Position numbers and translations under genes: made by a program
Shown: one piece after another, positions 10,655-22,599 of the stretch
Numbering within the stretch: position 1 is the first letter of the stretch
Layout: every line of letters starts with the position of its first letter
Notes under the pieces: model-generated
Seen by the model: the letters and a program-made list of their open reading frames with translations, nothing else
Database searches by the model: none
What the model was told of the DNA's origin: nothing
NCBI GenBank assembly: GCA_963576565.1
Contig: OY755039.1
Coordinates: 129,880,140 to 129,944,139 of the forward strand
Reading direction: 5' to 3'
DNA length: 64,000 nt
Source of the DNA: Aspidapion aeneum
Lineage: Eukaryota > Arthropoda > Insecta > Coleoptera > Brentidae

Positions 10655-11190
10655 AATTCGGTGGTGAAAATAAGGTGGGCCTTATAATCCCCTACCTACC
10701 TTATAAAAATTGGAAAGTCACCGAAATGCACGTACAATATAGTTTTACCAAAAAATTAAGACGTTTGCCTTATAACAAATTTAAAACTAACAAACATGGA
10801 GCCGCCCCTTTTCCTGGGGGCCTGTAACCCTATCACCCTTAAAGGCTAGCCGTCACGGCAAGTTTACTTTTGCATTAACCTGGAAACCTTGAAATCCAAT
10901 CCTTCAATTTTTAACGAATGGAAGAAACCACTCGTTTGAGTGGTATTAGACTTGCCATTAGGAATTTATTCTCTGCTGCAATTTGGCTTGCTTTAGCACG
11001 CCAGTGACTAACTAGCGCCTAAGATGTATGACTTTATGTATATGAACATTAGAGTAAAAAAATATTCTTACTTTAAGGTTAAGACTTTATTACAGTTTGG
11101 CAGTTTGCATCCTTTTTGTCAAAAAGGGAGAAAAATGTATATGGTATTTTTTTTAAAAAGGTAACAGGGGTATTTTGCGTATTTGTCGTA
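10655..11190. other. Unclassified sequence
   Basis: No supportable ORF or repeat. Some C-rich patches (10795-10850). Confidence 0.35.
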
Positions 11191-11876
11191 CACTTCCCGA
11201 CACATAAAATGCAAAACGCAATAGTGCGTTATTTTTTTCAAAGCAAATAGCAAATTTTGCCGTTTATACATGATTAACTGTTTTGTTGTGGTCTGCTTCT
11301 TACAGTCGCAAGGATTTGCCGTTGTTTTCCTTTCACCGGTAAGTTGCGTTATTTTTGAAGCTGGGTTAATGCAGAATCCCTGTTGTGCTTAGTACATTAA
11401 GGGCTATCATTGTACCCAACATATTGCACAATGAACAAACCTTATTCTTGCATAATGACTGTCTTTTTGCTTCCTGCTTAGTACATGGTAAGATGCACCA
11501 AGCACCAAATGTATCCATTGTGCTTTATGTTGCTGGGTAAATCAGTAATAAGTTGCAAGGTAAATCGGGCATTAGTTTACACAAGTTTTGTGTTTTTTTA
11601 ATTAAATTTTATTAAATATCTCTCTGTCAGTCAGGATTTTTATCAGGGGATATACAGGACTGGTCCCAGACATTTAAAAATTAGGGCAGTTTAGATGTTT
11701 AAAACATGTGGTTAGAAAAAATCAAATTTTTTTCCGGTGTGTAATACACCAGAATGTGCATATATTATTTGTAATTCTTTGGAAAAAGAGGGGCCTGGCC
11801 CCCTAGCCTTCACTCTTGGACTGGTACTGGGATATACATATACATATATAGTGATAGTTATCAGGTTTAATATAAA

Positions 11877-13280
11877 GAAGAGGGTCCGCTGAATCCAAAT
11901 CTGCAGTTAAAAAAAATTTGGGGTAATTTAAAGCGGGGGGGGGGGGGAATTATTATATTAGGATAGAACTGTCTATGTTTATGAGACTTAACTAACAAAC
12001 CTTAATCAAGTTTTTTTGCAGATTTTGGCAGCTTTGCTTAACCCTATTATAAAATTTACTAAGGACTTTTGTGCATCAGCCACCATTTTGAAATATTCGA
12101 AATGGCGACCGTGAACAAAAAACAAAAGAAAAGCATACACATTCAATAGATCAGTTATAGGGTTTTTGGGTTCGCTGAATCCAAATTTGATGTTAAAAAA
12201 AGATTTTCGAGTAATCTGAAGGCGTGCGGGGTATTTATGGGGTAAACAGTAAAACTGTTTGTATGGAGACAACGAGCAAATTTTATCAAAGGTTTTTTAG
12301 AGATTTTGACCGCTCTGCTCAACTGTATTATAAAACTAACCAAAGACTTTTGGTCATCAGCCACCATTTTGAAATTTTCAAGATGATGTCTGAGAAAAAA
12401 AAACAAAAGGAAAGCATACACATGCGAGTTTTTGGTTTCGCTAAATCCAAATATGTTGTTAAAAAAAGATTTCGGAGTAATCTGCATATGCTTCTTTTTA
12501 AATTTTTTCCCACGGTCGCCATAATCCCAAAAGTTATTAGCTACTTTTATAATGGGGTTGAGCAGAGCTCTCAAAATCTGTAAGAAAAATCATTATTAAA
12601 GTATTTTCGTTAAGACTTCGCATACGGTTTAACCCAAAAATACCCCCTCTCGTCCGGAATATATAATATCTACTTTTAACAAAAGGTTTGCATTCAACGA
12701 TTCCAAATACCCTATAATTGATGTATCGCATGCATATGCTTTTCTTTTGTATTTTTTTCACGGCCACCATCTTGAATATTTAAATATTTTAAGATGCTGG
12801 CTGATGCCCAAAAGTCATTGGTTAGTTTTATAATAGGGTTGAGCAGAGCTGTCAAACTTTCTAAAAATATTTGATACAGTTTGTTTGTTAAATCTCCATA
12901 TAAACAGTTTTATTGTTTATACAATAAACCAGATTACCCCTGAATTTTTTTTTAACATAATATTTGAATTCAGCGTACCCAAGAACCCTATGAGTAAGGT
13001 ATCACATGCATGTGCTCCTTTTCTAAATTTTTGCACACGGTCGCCATCTTGAATATTTCAAAATGGTGGCTGATGGCCAGAAGTCACTGGTAAGCTTTGA
13101 AATAGGGTTAAGCAAAGCTTTCAAATTCAAAAATAACTTAATTAAAGTTTGTTCGCTAAGTCTCCACATAAACAGTTCTACCGTAATACCATAAATTCCC
13201 GGCTATCACCTGTTTCTTTAAATTACTCCTTTTAACTAAATTCAGCGGACCCAAATACCCTAGAATCGGTGTATCGCTTG
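11877..13280. repeat. Array of six ~275-bp units, three forward then three inverted
   Basis: Units carry gctgaatccaaat, taaaaaaagattt, ttgaccgctctgctcaac, agccaccattttgaaat and aaaagcatacacat. Forward copies have their gctgaatccaaat marker near 11890, 12173 and 12440. From about 12515 the units reverse, with markers (atttggattcagc complement) near 12693, 12966 and 13243. The outer borders are mirror images (gggtccgctgaatcc / attcagcggaccc). Short apparent ORFs across it on both strands arise from the repeated text. No coding function seen. Confidence 0.85.
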
Positions 13281-13391
13281 CCTATGTTAACAGGTCGATT
13301 TTTTTCATAAAATCATTCTCCCTCCGTTGGGGTACCCCCCAGAAAAAATATTGTGGAATTTCAATTCTGGCGACCAAAGGCCGACTGAAAT

Positions 13392-13650
13392 AATAGAGAA
13401 TTATTGAAATACAGCCAGGCTATAATTGTGCCAGGCACTATTTTGACACATTCACATTGAAAGCTGACAGTTGATCCTTCAAAATTGACATACCAAAGTC
13501 GAATTTAAAACTTTCGTCGTTTATTTTCAATTAATAAAAAAGGCACTATTTATTTCGGTTTGAAAGATCACAGCTGATATTAGAATGTGAAGGTGTCAAA
13601 ATTGTGCCTGGCACTATTATAGCCTGATTTATTTTAATAATTCTCTATTG
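13392..13650. mobile_element. 259-bp foldback MITE (AATAGAGAATTATT ends)
   Basis: The ends are inverted over about 70 bases: AATAGAGAATTATTGAAATA at 13392, and the reverse of the right end reads AATAGAGAATTATTAAAATA. Shared internal blocks are caggctataat, gtgccaggcac and attttgacac. A truncated relative is at about 59028-59075 (taatagtgccaggcagtattttgac). The target duplication is unclear. Confidence 0.85.
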
Positions 13651-13929
13651 TACCACACACACCTATGCTTGATTTAGATATTTTTTTATTTAATTTTTTC
13701 ACATTAAAATGGCCGCTATTTTGGATTTTTAAAAATGTTTAAGGGTGTCAGAGTGACATCACTCGGATTAATGATATAGAGCATCCTGACTAACAAAATC
13801 TGTAAAAAAAATTCTTGTACCATTAATTTCCCACTTAAGGCAAAAATAGCTGTTTCGCAACCAGATTATTCCAATTCGTAACACAGTTTCCGGAAAAAAA
13901 AATAATAAAAAAAGTAGTATATCATTTGA

Positions 13930-14070
13930 CAGTGGCGCACCCAGGAATATGTCTTGGGGCCAGAGGCCTCTTGGGGGGGGGAGGGGGTGCGAAACCTCAT
14001 GATGTAGAATTTTAAGCTATTTTTTGTGTTTTTACCTGAAATATGTGGAAAATATGTAAAAAAATTTAAG
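13930..14070. mobile_element. hAT-like terminal fragment (CAGTGGCGCACCC)
   Basis: Starts CAGTGGCGCACCCAGGAATA, the same end as the complement of 53961, and both copies continue with a cctcatgatgt block. CAGTGGCG-type ends are common for hAT elements. Only one end is present; it is cut by the MITE that starts at 14071. Confidence 0.6.
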
Positions 14071-14305
14071 GCCGTCCTTAGTACGACCCACCTATCTGCA
14101 AAAAAATAAAAAATGGGTTATGACCGAAAATGGCTTTAAATAGGTTACTTTACTACGTTACTACTCAAATTTTTGTTCGGAAGTATTTTATTTTGAAAAA
14201 CAAAAAAAATATATTACTATGTACTCTTAGCAAGCATTTAAACTTTAAACTCGCTTTTCTCGAAATAAGTGCAAACGTAGATAGGTGGGTCTTACTAAGG
14301 ACGGC
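14071..14305. mobile_element. 235-bp MITE with GCCGTCCTTAGTA ends
   Basis: GCCGTCCTTAGTACGACCCA at 14071 is inverted at 14305 (reverse reads GCCGTCCTTAGTAAGACCCA), with cctatctgc/gtagatagg extending the pairing to about 30 bases. No coding capacity. Confidence 0.88.
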
Positions 14306-14423
14306 AGTATACTCTTCAGCGTACACATTTCTTAAAACTGGGTAACATTTAAAATATTAAAATACATTTTATCGAAAATTAAAATCTTGAATAATAAAAA
14401 TCTCATATAAAAAATTTTTCAGT

Positions 14424-14984
14424 CTCACAACGACAAGAAACAAATTTTGGTTTATCGGCCCGCGAAGACAAGATTTGTAGAGCGGTATATTTCCGGCAAC
14501 GAAGATCAAGCCGGTAGATTTTCGGTGAACGTGTGGAGCTGGATTTCAGCAAGAGGGCATGGTGTGCTTTTCAGAATTCAAGGAAGGTTTACAGCAGGTT
14601 TTTGTGGATATGCTGCAAAATATTATGCTTCCGGAAGTGTCAGCGTTATATCCCAAGGGTTTTGTGTATCAGCTAGACAATTGCCCGATACACACTGCCA
14701 GGATTTCACAGCAATGGTTCCGGGAGCATAATATTGAACTTCTCCCATGGCCAGCAAAGACCCCCGATGCAAATCCCATCGAAAATGTATGGGGGCTCAT
14801 TGCGAAAAAGTTGACAAAGCTAAATGTGCTTCCGCGAAATGCTAACCATTTAATGGAACTTATAGTGACAGCCTACCAAGAAGTTATTGGACAAAATCCA
14901 AATTTGTTTCAAAACCTTTCAGATTCGATGCCAAAGCGTTTGCAAAAAATTATAGAAGGAAATGGTGCCATGACAAGATATTAA
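14424..14984 (+). pseudogene. IS630-Tc1-type transposase, 3' exon with frameshift
   Basis: A splice-acceptor-like ttttttcag precedes 14424. The first part reads VYRPAKTRFVERY and FSVNVWSWISARGHGVLFRI in one frame. Near 14580-14610 the coding frame shifts by one, and the second part reads VFVDMLQNIMLPEV, VYQLDNCPIHTA, LLPWPAKTPDANPIEN and WGLIAKKL, ending at the TAA 14982-14984. The second Asp (LDNCP) and the Glu (NPIEN) are separated by 34 residues, the IS630-Tc1-mariner spacing. The first catalytic Asp is not visible and must have been upstream of 14424, where only inserted DNA is found. Clearly degenerate. Confidence 0.85.
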
Positions 14985-15244
14985 AATTCTGCTAAAATTT
15001 GTTTCTTTTGACAATAAAATGTTTATTTTAAAGATAAAATCTTTTTATTTTATAATTCGTAACAGCAACCTTAAAGCTAAAAGCAGTAAATATTGGTAAA
15101 CATACTTTAAGTGTCCTTAACAGCATTTGTTTATGTTCTCTAAAAGTGTTAACCTTCAAAACTCGGTAACAATAAGCAAGCAAATAATAAAAATATAGAG
15201 GCCTAACTTCTGCTGTATGCATTTTATGTGTCGGGAAGTACGTG

Positions 15245-16840
15245 TTTTGTAAAACCCGTATTTTGTCATCTTCAAATTTTTATAATAAATACTCCTCCCT
15301 TTGAGGGGTTAACTTTAACCCAATATTTTGAATAGGGAAAGTGGGTCGACAGATACCTTGTTATGAAGGTCTCATGAATATTATTCAATTATGTAATGTT
15401 TTTAAAAATCTATCAGTTCGTTTTTGAGATATGTACCGTAAAATTTTCAAATTTAACAAAGACCGATAAAATAAGAATAAAATAAAACAAAATTATAATA
15501 AGAAAGAGTGACTGCAAAGTGTTTGATGTGTGAATTTTGAAATTTATTCTCAGAAATGTGCCTGGAGGGAAACAAGCGGTAACTCTTGCCGACCTGGTAA
15601 TCTTTTAATGAAGCTAACTCAGCTTTATTAAATCAGTCGTGGCTCCTACCCTCTCCTCTTGATAGTTGATTTTGTAATAAAAGTACTTGTCTTTGAATTT
15701 GTTGATTTCTATTATAATTAAAACATTTTTTGATTATATTTTGATTAAATTTTTTATTACGAAAATTGAAAATAATTGATTGACAATACTTTTTCGTCTT
15801 ACAATTAACTGATTAAACTTCTAAAAAGAAAACTACTGGTGACTTTGGTCAACGACTAAAAATATAAAGATCTGCATATAAAGTATTTTAAACAGAACCC
15901 ACATAAATAAAAGTTTTCTTATCGCAAAATATAGAGGTAAAGTTTACCCCTCGAAAAAAATTTCAAAATTGTCAAAAAGGTCCCCCCTCGCAAACAAAAT
16001 CGACGTGTTTGAGGGTTTTTTTTTTAATTTCCCAAAAAACCTTTGTCAGCTTTAAAAAAAAACATACTGTAGAAGCTCTTTGTATTATTGCGTCATTTTT
16101 GATTCTAGCCTTTCTCCACGATAGATAGAGTCGTCTAATTTTTTAATGTACTCTCAAAATTGTCTACACTCCTTTTGAAAGGCTGGAATTTCAATGGGCT
16201 TTAAAGATTTCTAAGAAAAATCGTGTATAAAATAAATTTATTGGAAAACAAGCGGTGTTGTTCAATATTGTAGGAAAAATAAAACGACGAAATTGTTTTA
16301 GTGAAAGGCCAATGAACTTGGCAAGAAAATAACATAACCAAAAAATGTGAGTCCGAGTGACTTTGATGGGGTTGTCGCGTCTCTATTTTTTTAAAATATG
16401 TATACATACAGGGTCTCCAGAGGTACCTACCAAATTTTGTAATGGTGTCGTCTCTCTGTTGGTCTGTCAGTTACACGATTACCCAAAAACCCATCAACCA
16501 AATTTATAAATTTTTGTGATACCCGCGCGTAAGGCCATTAGGCATTGAAGGAGGTAGCAGGGTTCGGTTTGATTGAGAATTATATTTTAAATAAAACTTA
16601 TAATTACGTCAACCTTCATCAAAGTAGCAGCTTTTAAGCTTCTGGCGAAACACGATTTTCAAATTAGGATTGAAAATAACATATTTATCAAAACTTATCA
16701 TAACCTCAAAATTGACTTTTGAGAAAAAAAAATGTATAGGTATATTTCAAAAACGACAACAGCTAAAATACCGCAGTTTTCATTGTTGATTGAAAATTTT
16801 ATATTTAACAAAAATACTTCTACCTCAATACCCGGAACAA
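15245..16840. other. Unclassified AT-rich sequence
   Basis: No family match beyond an isolated acagggtctccagaggtacc at about 16408. Short ORFs lack codon structure or motifs. Nothing supportable. Confidence 0.35.
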
Positions 16841-16849
16841 AATCCTGCG

Positions 16850-19069
16850 TAATGGTTGTTATGAATCTTATCCAGAGAAAATTAATCAGGATGTTGCACA
16901 AAATTCGCGTTCTTTCTGGAAACATGTAAATAGTCTATGAAAATCAAGTGCATGTACTGTGTTCTATGTACCTTAATAATGAGACTACAGATAATGGTCA
17001 GGACATTGTCAACTTATTTGCAAAGCAATTTCCCTCAATATATCAAGAACATCAAGGGAAAGTGTCCGACTATTTCTTCAAATTGAATTTTGACTTAAAC
17101 TCAATTAATTTTCCATATCTGAGATATTTGAGGGCAGACTAAGCCTCCGAACAATTTTTCTGCAAATATGTTTGTACACTCTCAGTAAACATCTTCATCA
17201 ATTATTTAATCAGTATAGTAACATCGATCTATAAGTTTGGTGACAAGGTTGATTTCAGAAATTATCCGGGAATTAGTATTCAGTCCGTGATCCCAAAGTT
17301 GCTAGACAAACTTTTTTGTCAACACTTTACTTGGCACTGCAAGAGTATTCTTAGCGATCAGCAGCATGGGTTTACTCGGGGCAGATCAACAGTGACCAAC
17401 TTGCTTACCTACCAGAACGACCTGTTAGCTGCCCTTGAGAGGTCTGTGCAGGTGAAAAGCATATAAACGGACTTCTCGATGGCATTCGACAAGGTGAGTC
17501 ACATGCACTCAGGGGGATGGGAATTGGTATATAACTCTTGGGTATTTTTGTCACAGCTTTTTAACAGGGCGGACCCAACAGGTTAAAATGAATAACTATG
17601 TCTCCAATAATATTTTTATGCACTTTGATGTTCCACAGGGGTCGCACATTGGTCCAGTTTTTTTAACTTGTTTATTTTGGATCTTGGAGATGTGGTTGTT
17701 CATTCTGATCATTTGGCGTTCGCGGCCGGTTTTAAATTGTATAAAGTAATTGAGTCGTACCTAGACACACAGTTGCTTTATAGTGATTTTGGTGGTGTTG
17801 TGGAATGATGTAATAATAATGGTTTGGAGCTTAATGTTAAAAAATGTATGTTCATTTCGTTTGATCGTGGGAGCAATCAAATACAATTCAGTATTCTATC
17901 AGTAATTTTCCATTAAAAAACGTGGCTAATGTAAAAGATTTGGGGGTTATTTTTGATACCAAGTTAACATTCGTCTCTCATGTTGAGGATGTTAGAAATA
18001 GGGCTATGCGTAACCTTGGTTTCATCACGCGTAATAGTGTACACTTTTCACCACAATATTAGATAGTTTAAGTTGTGCTACGTATTTTTACGTGAGCATG
18101 AGATTTGACAGTTACGCAAGCGCACTTCGTCACACCGTCGTTAAGGTCACGTTAGGAGCTTACGTATTTACGTTAGCTTACGGCAGTCTGCGGGCACCTT
18201 AAAGTTACCAAAGAATAGAATTGGTTGATTGACCGATCGAAAAATGAGGCCTAGACGATAATTTCCGCTTCCAGCACAAACGATTCTTTGCAAATATATT
18301 CCTACTGTAGTTGAAAAGACAACAAACAAAATTTTAACATCAAAAAAACACAGTGCCGAATTCCATATTCTCTGCTATTAGTAGACTTGTTATGGTAACG
18401 TAAAAACATTAAACTCAAATTTGGAACAAAACGTAGAGCGCTTAACGTGCAGTTTTACGTAAAAATACGTAGCACAACTTAAACTATCTAGTGTTTCAGG
18501 CTACTTTACTGCTCTCTTGTGCGCTCTGTGTTGGAATATGCATCTATAGTGGGGTCCCCATATTATAGATGTCATATTAAACGTTTTTAAAAATTATAGC
18601 ATTGTGGCCCAAAAATTTTACATTAAAAGCTTGGAGACTAGAAGGACCTGTATTGATGTTTTACAAAAATTTAAATGGTTTATTTTACTGTCCTTAAATT
18701 CTTTAATCAATATCATTCAACACCATCCAACGAAGGGCCAATTCAGCAATGTTTCGTATTCCTTATCATCATGCTAACTATGGATTTTTCTCTTCCGCTA
18801 CTCACACATTAAGATTTTATAATACACATTGTCTTGACTCTTTTTCGTGCAGTCTTCATACTTTTAAAACAAGATTGAAATCATTAAGTAATTAAGTCTA
18901 AATATAGCGTTACTGTTAATTTAAAATAATTTACATTTACTGCTTTACCAATTTTTTATTTTAAAACTGTTTTTTGTTGTGTTATTTATGACCATCTTAT
19001 TTCTTCTATAGTATTTTTTCTGTAATTTTTGTAAAATGGCTCTGCCGTCGAAATAAATAAATAAATAAA
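16850..19069 (+). pseudogene. Jockey-clade LINE, 5'-truncated ORF2 relic with AAAT tail
   Basis: Broken plus-strand frames spell reverse-transcriptase landmarks in order: SFWKHVNSL, NNETTDNGQDIVNLFAKQF, RNYPGISIQSVIPKLLDKLF, QQHGFTRGRSTVTNLL, DFSMAFDKV, then KLYKVIESYLDTQLL, ELNVKKCMFISFDRGSNQIQ, DLGVIFDTKL, LLYCSLVRSVLEYASIV and a C-terminal LHTFKTRLKSL. The order and wording fit Jockey-type LINEs. The catalytic FADD box reads FAAG here, so both aspartates are lost. Several stops (for example in VNSL*KSS and KSI*TDF) confirm decay. The 3' end runs into AAATAAATAAAT at 19049-19069. A 428-bp MITE is inserted at 18061. Confidence 0.9.
18061..18488. mobile_element. 428-bp foldback MITE inside the LINE (AGATAGTTTAAG family, copy 1)
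   Basis: AGATAGTTTAAGTTGTGCTA opens at 18061 and its complement closes at 18488; the pairing extends over the cgtatttttacgt block. The LINE frame continues on the far side (LLYCSLVRSVLEY), confirming insertion. A second copy with nearly identical interior is at 34371-34805. The exact target duplication could not be set. Confidence 0.92.
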
Positions 19070-19099
19070 TTAACAACTAGGTCTAACCCTTAGATTTTT

Positions 19100-19430
19100 A
19101 CGTTTTTCGGATGGCTGTAGGCGCCTGTGTGTGCCAATTTTTACCTTCCTAGCCCGTGCCGCTCTCCTAGCAATATTGTCGTGACGTCTGTCCGTGTGTG
19201 TGTATGCCTGTCCGTAACACGATAGCTCCTAAACCACTAAACCGATTTTCATGTAAAACAGTGTATAATACTGCAAAGAGCATTACCCAATAACCTGATT
19301 AATGAAAATAGAAAACTGTATAATTTCGTAAGGGCGCTTTGGGCATCAAAACTAAAAGTAGAAGTATGTCGTACATTATAGGTATACCTATCAATTTTGT
19401 ACCAACCGTGACTAGTTGATTTAGCAGTTG
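19100..19430. repeat. Dispersed repeat with CCTAGCCCGTGC and CGTGACGTCTGTCCG blocks
   Basis: Shares ttaccttcctagcccgtgc, caatattgtcgtgacg and cgtaacacgatagctcct with 31345-31785, and in part with 2840-2990 and 48120-48200. This appears to be one dispersed family of unknown class. Confidence 0.6.
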
Positions 19431-19504
19431 GGTGTTTTTTTATTTTTGTTTAAATTAATACCAAATTTTTACAGATTTGCATACCTACGGTATAGTTGAC
19501 TAAA

Positions 19505-20221
19505 CATTTAAATACTCTGCCAATCTATGGGCACCTAAGCTCACAGTAGGTACTATAGTTATAGTGTACGTGTGAGCTAATATAACTAAAAACGGAAAAA
19601 TATTTTATTGAACCCTCAATTACCTTTTGTTTGATACCACACAAGCCATGTTTTGACTTAAACTTTAATTTTTCAAATCTACCCCCACCTTTTTTTTTAA
19701 ACTAAAATATATTTTGCTTAACTCCAGACTCAATTACCTTTCGTTTGATATCACACACGCCATATTTCCACATAAAAACAATTTTTTTTAAATTACCCCA
19801 CCCTTTTTTTTAAAGTAAAATGTATTTTATTTAACTCCAGGCGCAATTACCTTTCGTTTGATATCACACTCCATATTTTTACATAAACTCTAATTTTTGA
19901 AATATACCCCCACCCTTTTATTTGGCTTGTGTTTGGTGGATTTTGTTCATTTTTAAATGGGACCATCTCGACCCAAAACCCAGCGTAGGTACCAAATTTC
20001 ATTAAAATCAAGCAAGCGGTTTTTGAGTTATGCGCGTTGGTCGTTACAGACAGACAGACATATAGACAGACAGACAGACAGACGGCGCAACAAAAAAGTT
20101 TCAAAATCATCTGAAACGCAAAGATATATAAAAAATTTTGAAATCGGAGCAACTTTTTTTTTCTAGAAAAAATTAGGATCACTATAGCTCACACTACTAT
20201 AGTATAGTAGTAGTGTGAGCT
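19505..20221. mobile_element. Palindrome-ended repeat family, copy 1
   Basis: Collinear with 30238-31159. The left end contains a palindromic block (AGCTCACAGTAGG ... CGTGTGAGCT, 19538-19578), the right end another (AGCTCACACTACT ... AGTAGTGTGAGCT, 20186-20221). Between them are about three tandem units of roughly 100 bases (caattacctttcgtttgatatcac, acacgccatattt, taccccaccctttttttt), then gtttttgagttatgcg, a cagacagaca run and aagtttcaaaatcatctgaaacg. No ORF of note. Confidence 0.82.
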
Positions 20222-20224
20222 AAA

Positions 20225-20855
20225 ACGCTGAAACTAAAAGTAACCAAGGAAAAAGGTGGATTATAATTTTGACTTTATACAAATTTATTTCGTTTGGTTT
20301 GCGTTATGATAAAAGTATAGAAAAATATAGGTATATTTTTCTGCATCTTAGCAACTTTTCAATCCATAGTCTGAATAATCCTGTTACGTCAAGCAAAAAA
20401 GGCTACAGCAAAAACATACCGAAGTGGCTCGCAGAAGGATAATGTGAGGAAAATAAACGAACGAGGGAAATAAATGCCACACTGAAGGTGCATAATATAG
20501 CTAAGAGCATTTAAGACGGATACGACTTATGAAAAAGTTGTTGCAAGTCCCATATCACAACCAATATGGCTCGAAAAAGTGGTTGATTTGAAAAAATAGT
20601 AATGTTTTTTCACAGATAGATTACAGATCATCACAAAAAGTGCAATTTTTAAAGTTAAAAATAGTGACATTTATTTGACAGATTTTGTTAAGCTACGATC
20701 CCGGATCTAAGATGACTTTCTCTTTGTTGAAACTCGTAGACAATTATTCACTAGAAACAGGATTTTGGACTTCCATTGACTTATAGTAATTATCTCTAAC
20801 CGTTTTCAAGTGTAAACTAAAAAATCTAGTCTACTGGCTTTTACTTATACTACTT
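20225..20855. other. Unclassified sequence
   Basis: No recognisable ORF or repeat. Confidence 0.35.
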
Positions 20856-20859
20856 AATT

Positions 20860-22590
20860 TGCAGTCAGGTTTGACAGTCCGTCATATACATAATATTGAT
20901 AATCCTAAGACGCATATTTTCCTTAAGGAGTGGTTTTTCTAATGTGTGGTATGGCCGTGCTTGGTTGGCTAAACACTTCTTTATTCTGCATTATAAACGC
21001 AGCTTCAATTAACTTTCGTTTTCGCCAGTGCGACTGCTTATGCAAAATTTAGTTTCTGACCATTGAATCCTGTGAGCATTTGACCATGCATGATCCGCTA
21101 AACTGGATTTTTTAATATCACGTAATTGTGTACTTTTTAGATATTCATTTACTCTAACCCAAAGGGGGTGTTTCGTTTCACCTACATGTGATTTACCACA
21201 CTTACACGGGATATGGTAAAAACATTCCTTATTATTTGAGATATTTTCTAGTTTTTTTTTGGTTACAAAACTCCCTCATATCATATCATATTTTCCGATG
21301 AAAATACTGCTTTTATATTTTAGTGTTTGGCTATTCATCTTATGTTTTCTGAAATCCCTTGACCATGGAATATTAATAACACCCAATAGTTTATTATTAG
21401 GCTTATTAATTTCTCGGAATAACCATTCTGTTGTAAGTCCTTTTTAATGTTATTAATTTATGTGATTAATTATTTATTACTACTACAAATATTTACGGCT
21501 CTTTGTATTTAAACTTTTTATAACTATTTATTTTGTAGCAACAGAATGATTAGACTTAAAATTTAGGTACTGTCCCGTGCGTGTAGGTTTTCTATATACA
21601 GTGTTTTGAATGTTTCTGTCTATTCGTTTGACAAGAACATCCAAAAAAGTTAAGGTCGAATCCTTTTTAATTTCCATTGTGCATTTAATTGTTGTCCGAA
21701 TACCGTTCAGATGCTGTAAAAATTTTGCAGTTCGTCATCAATTTCTGGCCATATAATAAATGTGTCACCCATGTATCGTAGCCATAGTTATGGCTTGTCT
21801 TGCTGTGTTGATCGCATGGTCCTCGAACGACTCCATGTAGATATTTGCTACCACTGGCGAAAGAGACGAAATCATTGGAAGTCCACGATTTCGGGCGTAA
21901 AACTTATCTTTCACTTGAAAGTAAGAGTTACGAAGACAGCGCTCCAATAGATCCATCACCCTCTCCACCCATAAAGTTTTTCTCTCGTTTTTAATGATTC
22001 TGTGTGACTCATTTATTGGCACGTTGGTGTAAAGACTTCTATATCAAAACTTACAAATCTATCGTCGGGATCTAATTCGATCCTTTTTAAAACTTCGACC
22101 AAATGTTCCGAGTTTTTGATAAAGATTCGGACTTACGCGGTAGTGGTTGAATTATATCCAACAAAAACCTCGACAAATAGCTGGTCGATGAGTACCTACC
22201 TGGAGCTGGTAATTGGGCGCAGTGGTATATCCTTCTTATGTATCTTTGGTAGTGAATAAAAATGTAGTGCCTTACTGTGGTGTGAAGTCAGGCAGGATCT
22301 AACGGCCGGCGTCTGGAATATTTTCAGCATACTTCTTCAAGGTCCTGTAGATGAGTCCTTCTATGGTTGTGGCTGGATCTTTTGATGGTGTTTTATAGTC
22401 TCCTTTCTCTAGAACTTCTTCGATCTTTATGTCGTATGTCTCGACATCCATGATAACCGTCGCGTTTCCCTTGTCGGCAGGTAGAATCTTGATTGATTTG
22501 TCAGTCTGCAGGTTTTTGATTGCCCGTTGTTCTTGACTGGTGATGTTTGCCTTTTGTTGCTTCTTTCTGTCCAAGGTTGTTTTACTTAAA
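20860..22590 (-). pseudogene. Penelope-like element, reverse transcriptase plus GIY-YIG relic
   Basis: Minus-strand frames read in the order of a Penelope-like polyprotein. At 22574-22300: ITSQEQRAIKNLQTDKSIKI, LPADKGNATVIMD. At about 22260-22030: FYSLPKIHKKDIPLRPI and LDPDDRFVSFDI. At 22022-21765: CLRNSYFQVKDKFYARNRGL, PMISSLSPVVANIYMESFED. At about 21775: RYMGDTFIIWPE. At about 21230-21040: YHIPCKCGKSHVGETKHPLW and SSLADHAWSNAHRIQW, the GIY-YIG endonuclease region. The catalytic Y-x-DD box reads YMGD, losing the first aspartate. Frames change between blocks and stops are present. No flanking duplication was identified. Confidence 0.9.
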
Positions 22591-22599
22591 CTGAGAAGT

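Larger units (their letters stand above)
11191..15240 (+). mobile_element. Tc1/mariner-like element with several nested insertions
   Basis: Matching inverted ends lie 4 kb apart: CTTCCCGACACATAAAATGC starts at 11193 and its exact complement ends at 15238, each next to a TA. Between them lies an IS630-Tc1-type transposase relic on the plus strand (14424-14984) about 240 bases from the right end. The interior also holds a cluster of six repeat units, a foldback element, a hAT-like fragment and a small MITE; without them the element would be about 2 kb. The left end has two extra bases (CA) between TA and the shared repeat. Confidence 0.7.

Noticed and set aside
12006..12770. Cluster of 60-140 codon ORFs around 12.0-12.8 kb on both strands
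   Set aside because: They repeat the same text because the underlying 275-bp units repeat in both orientations; no codon structure or domain.
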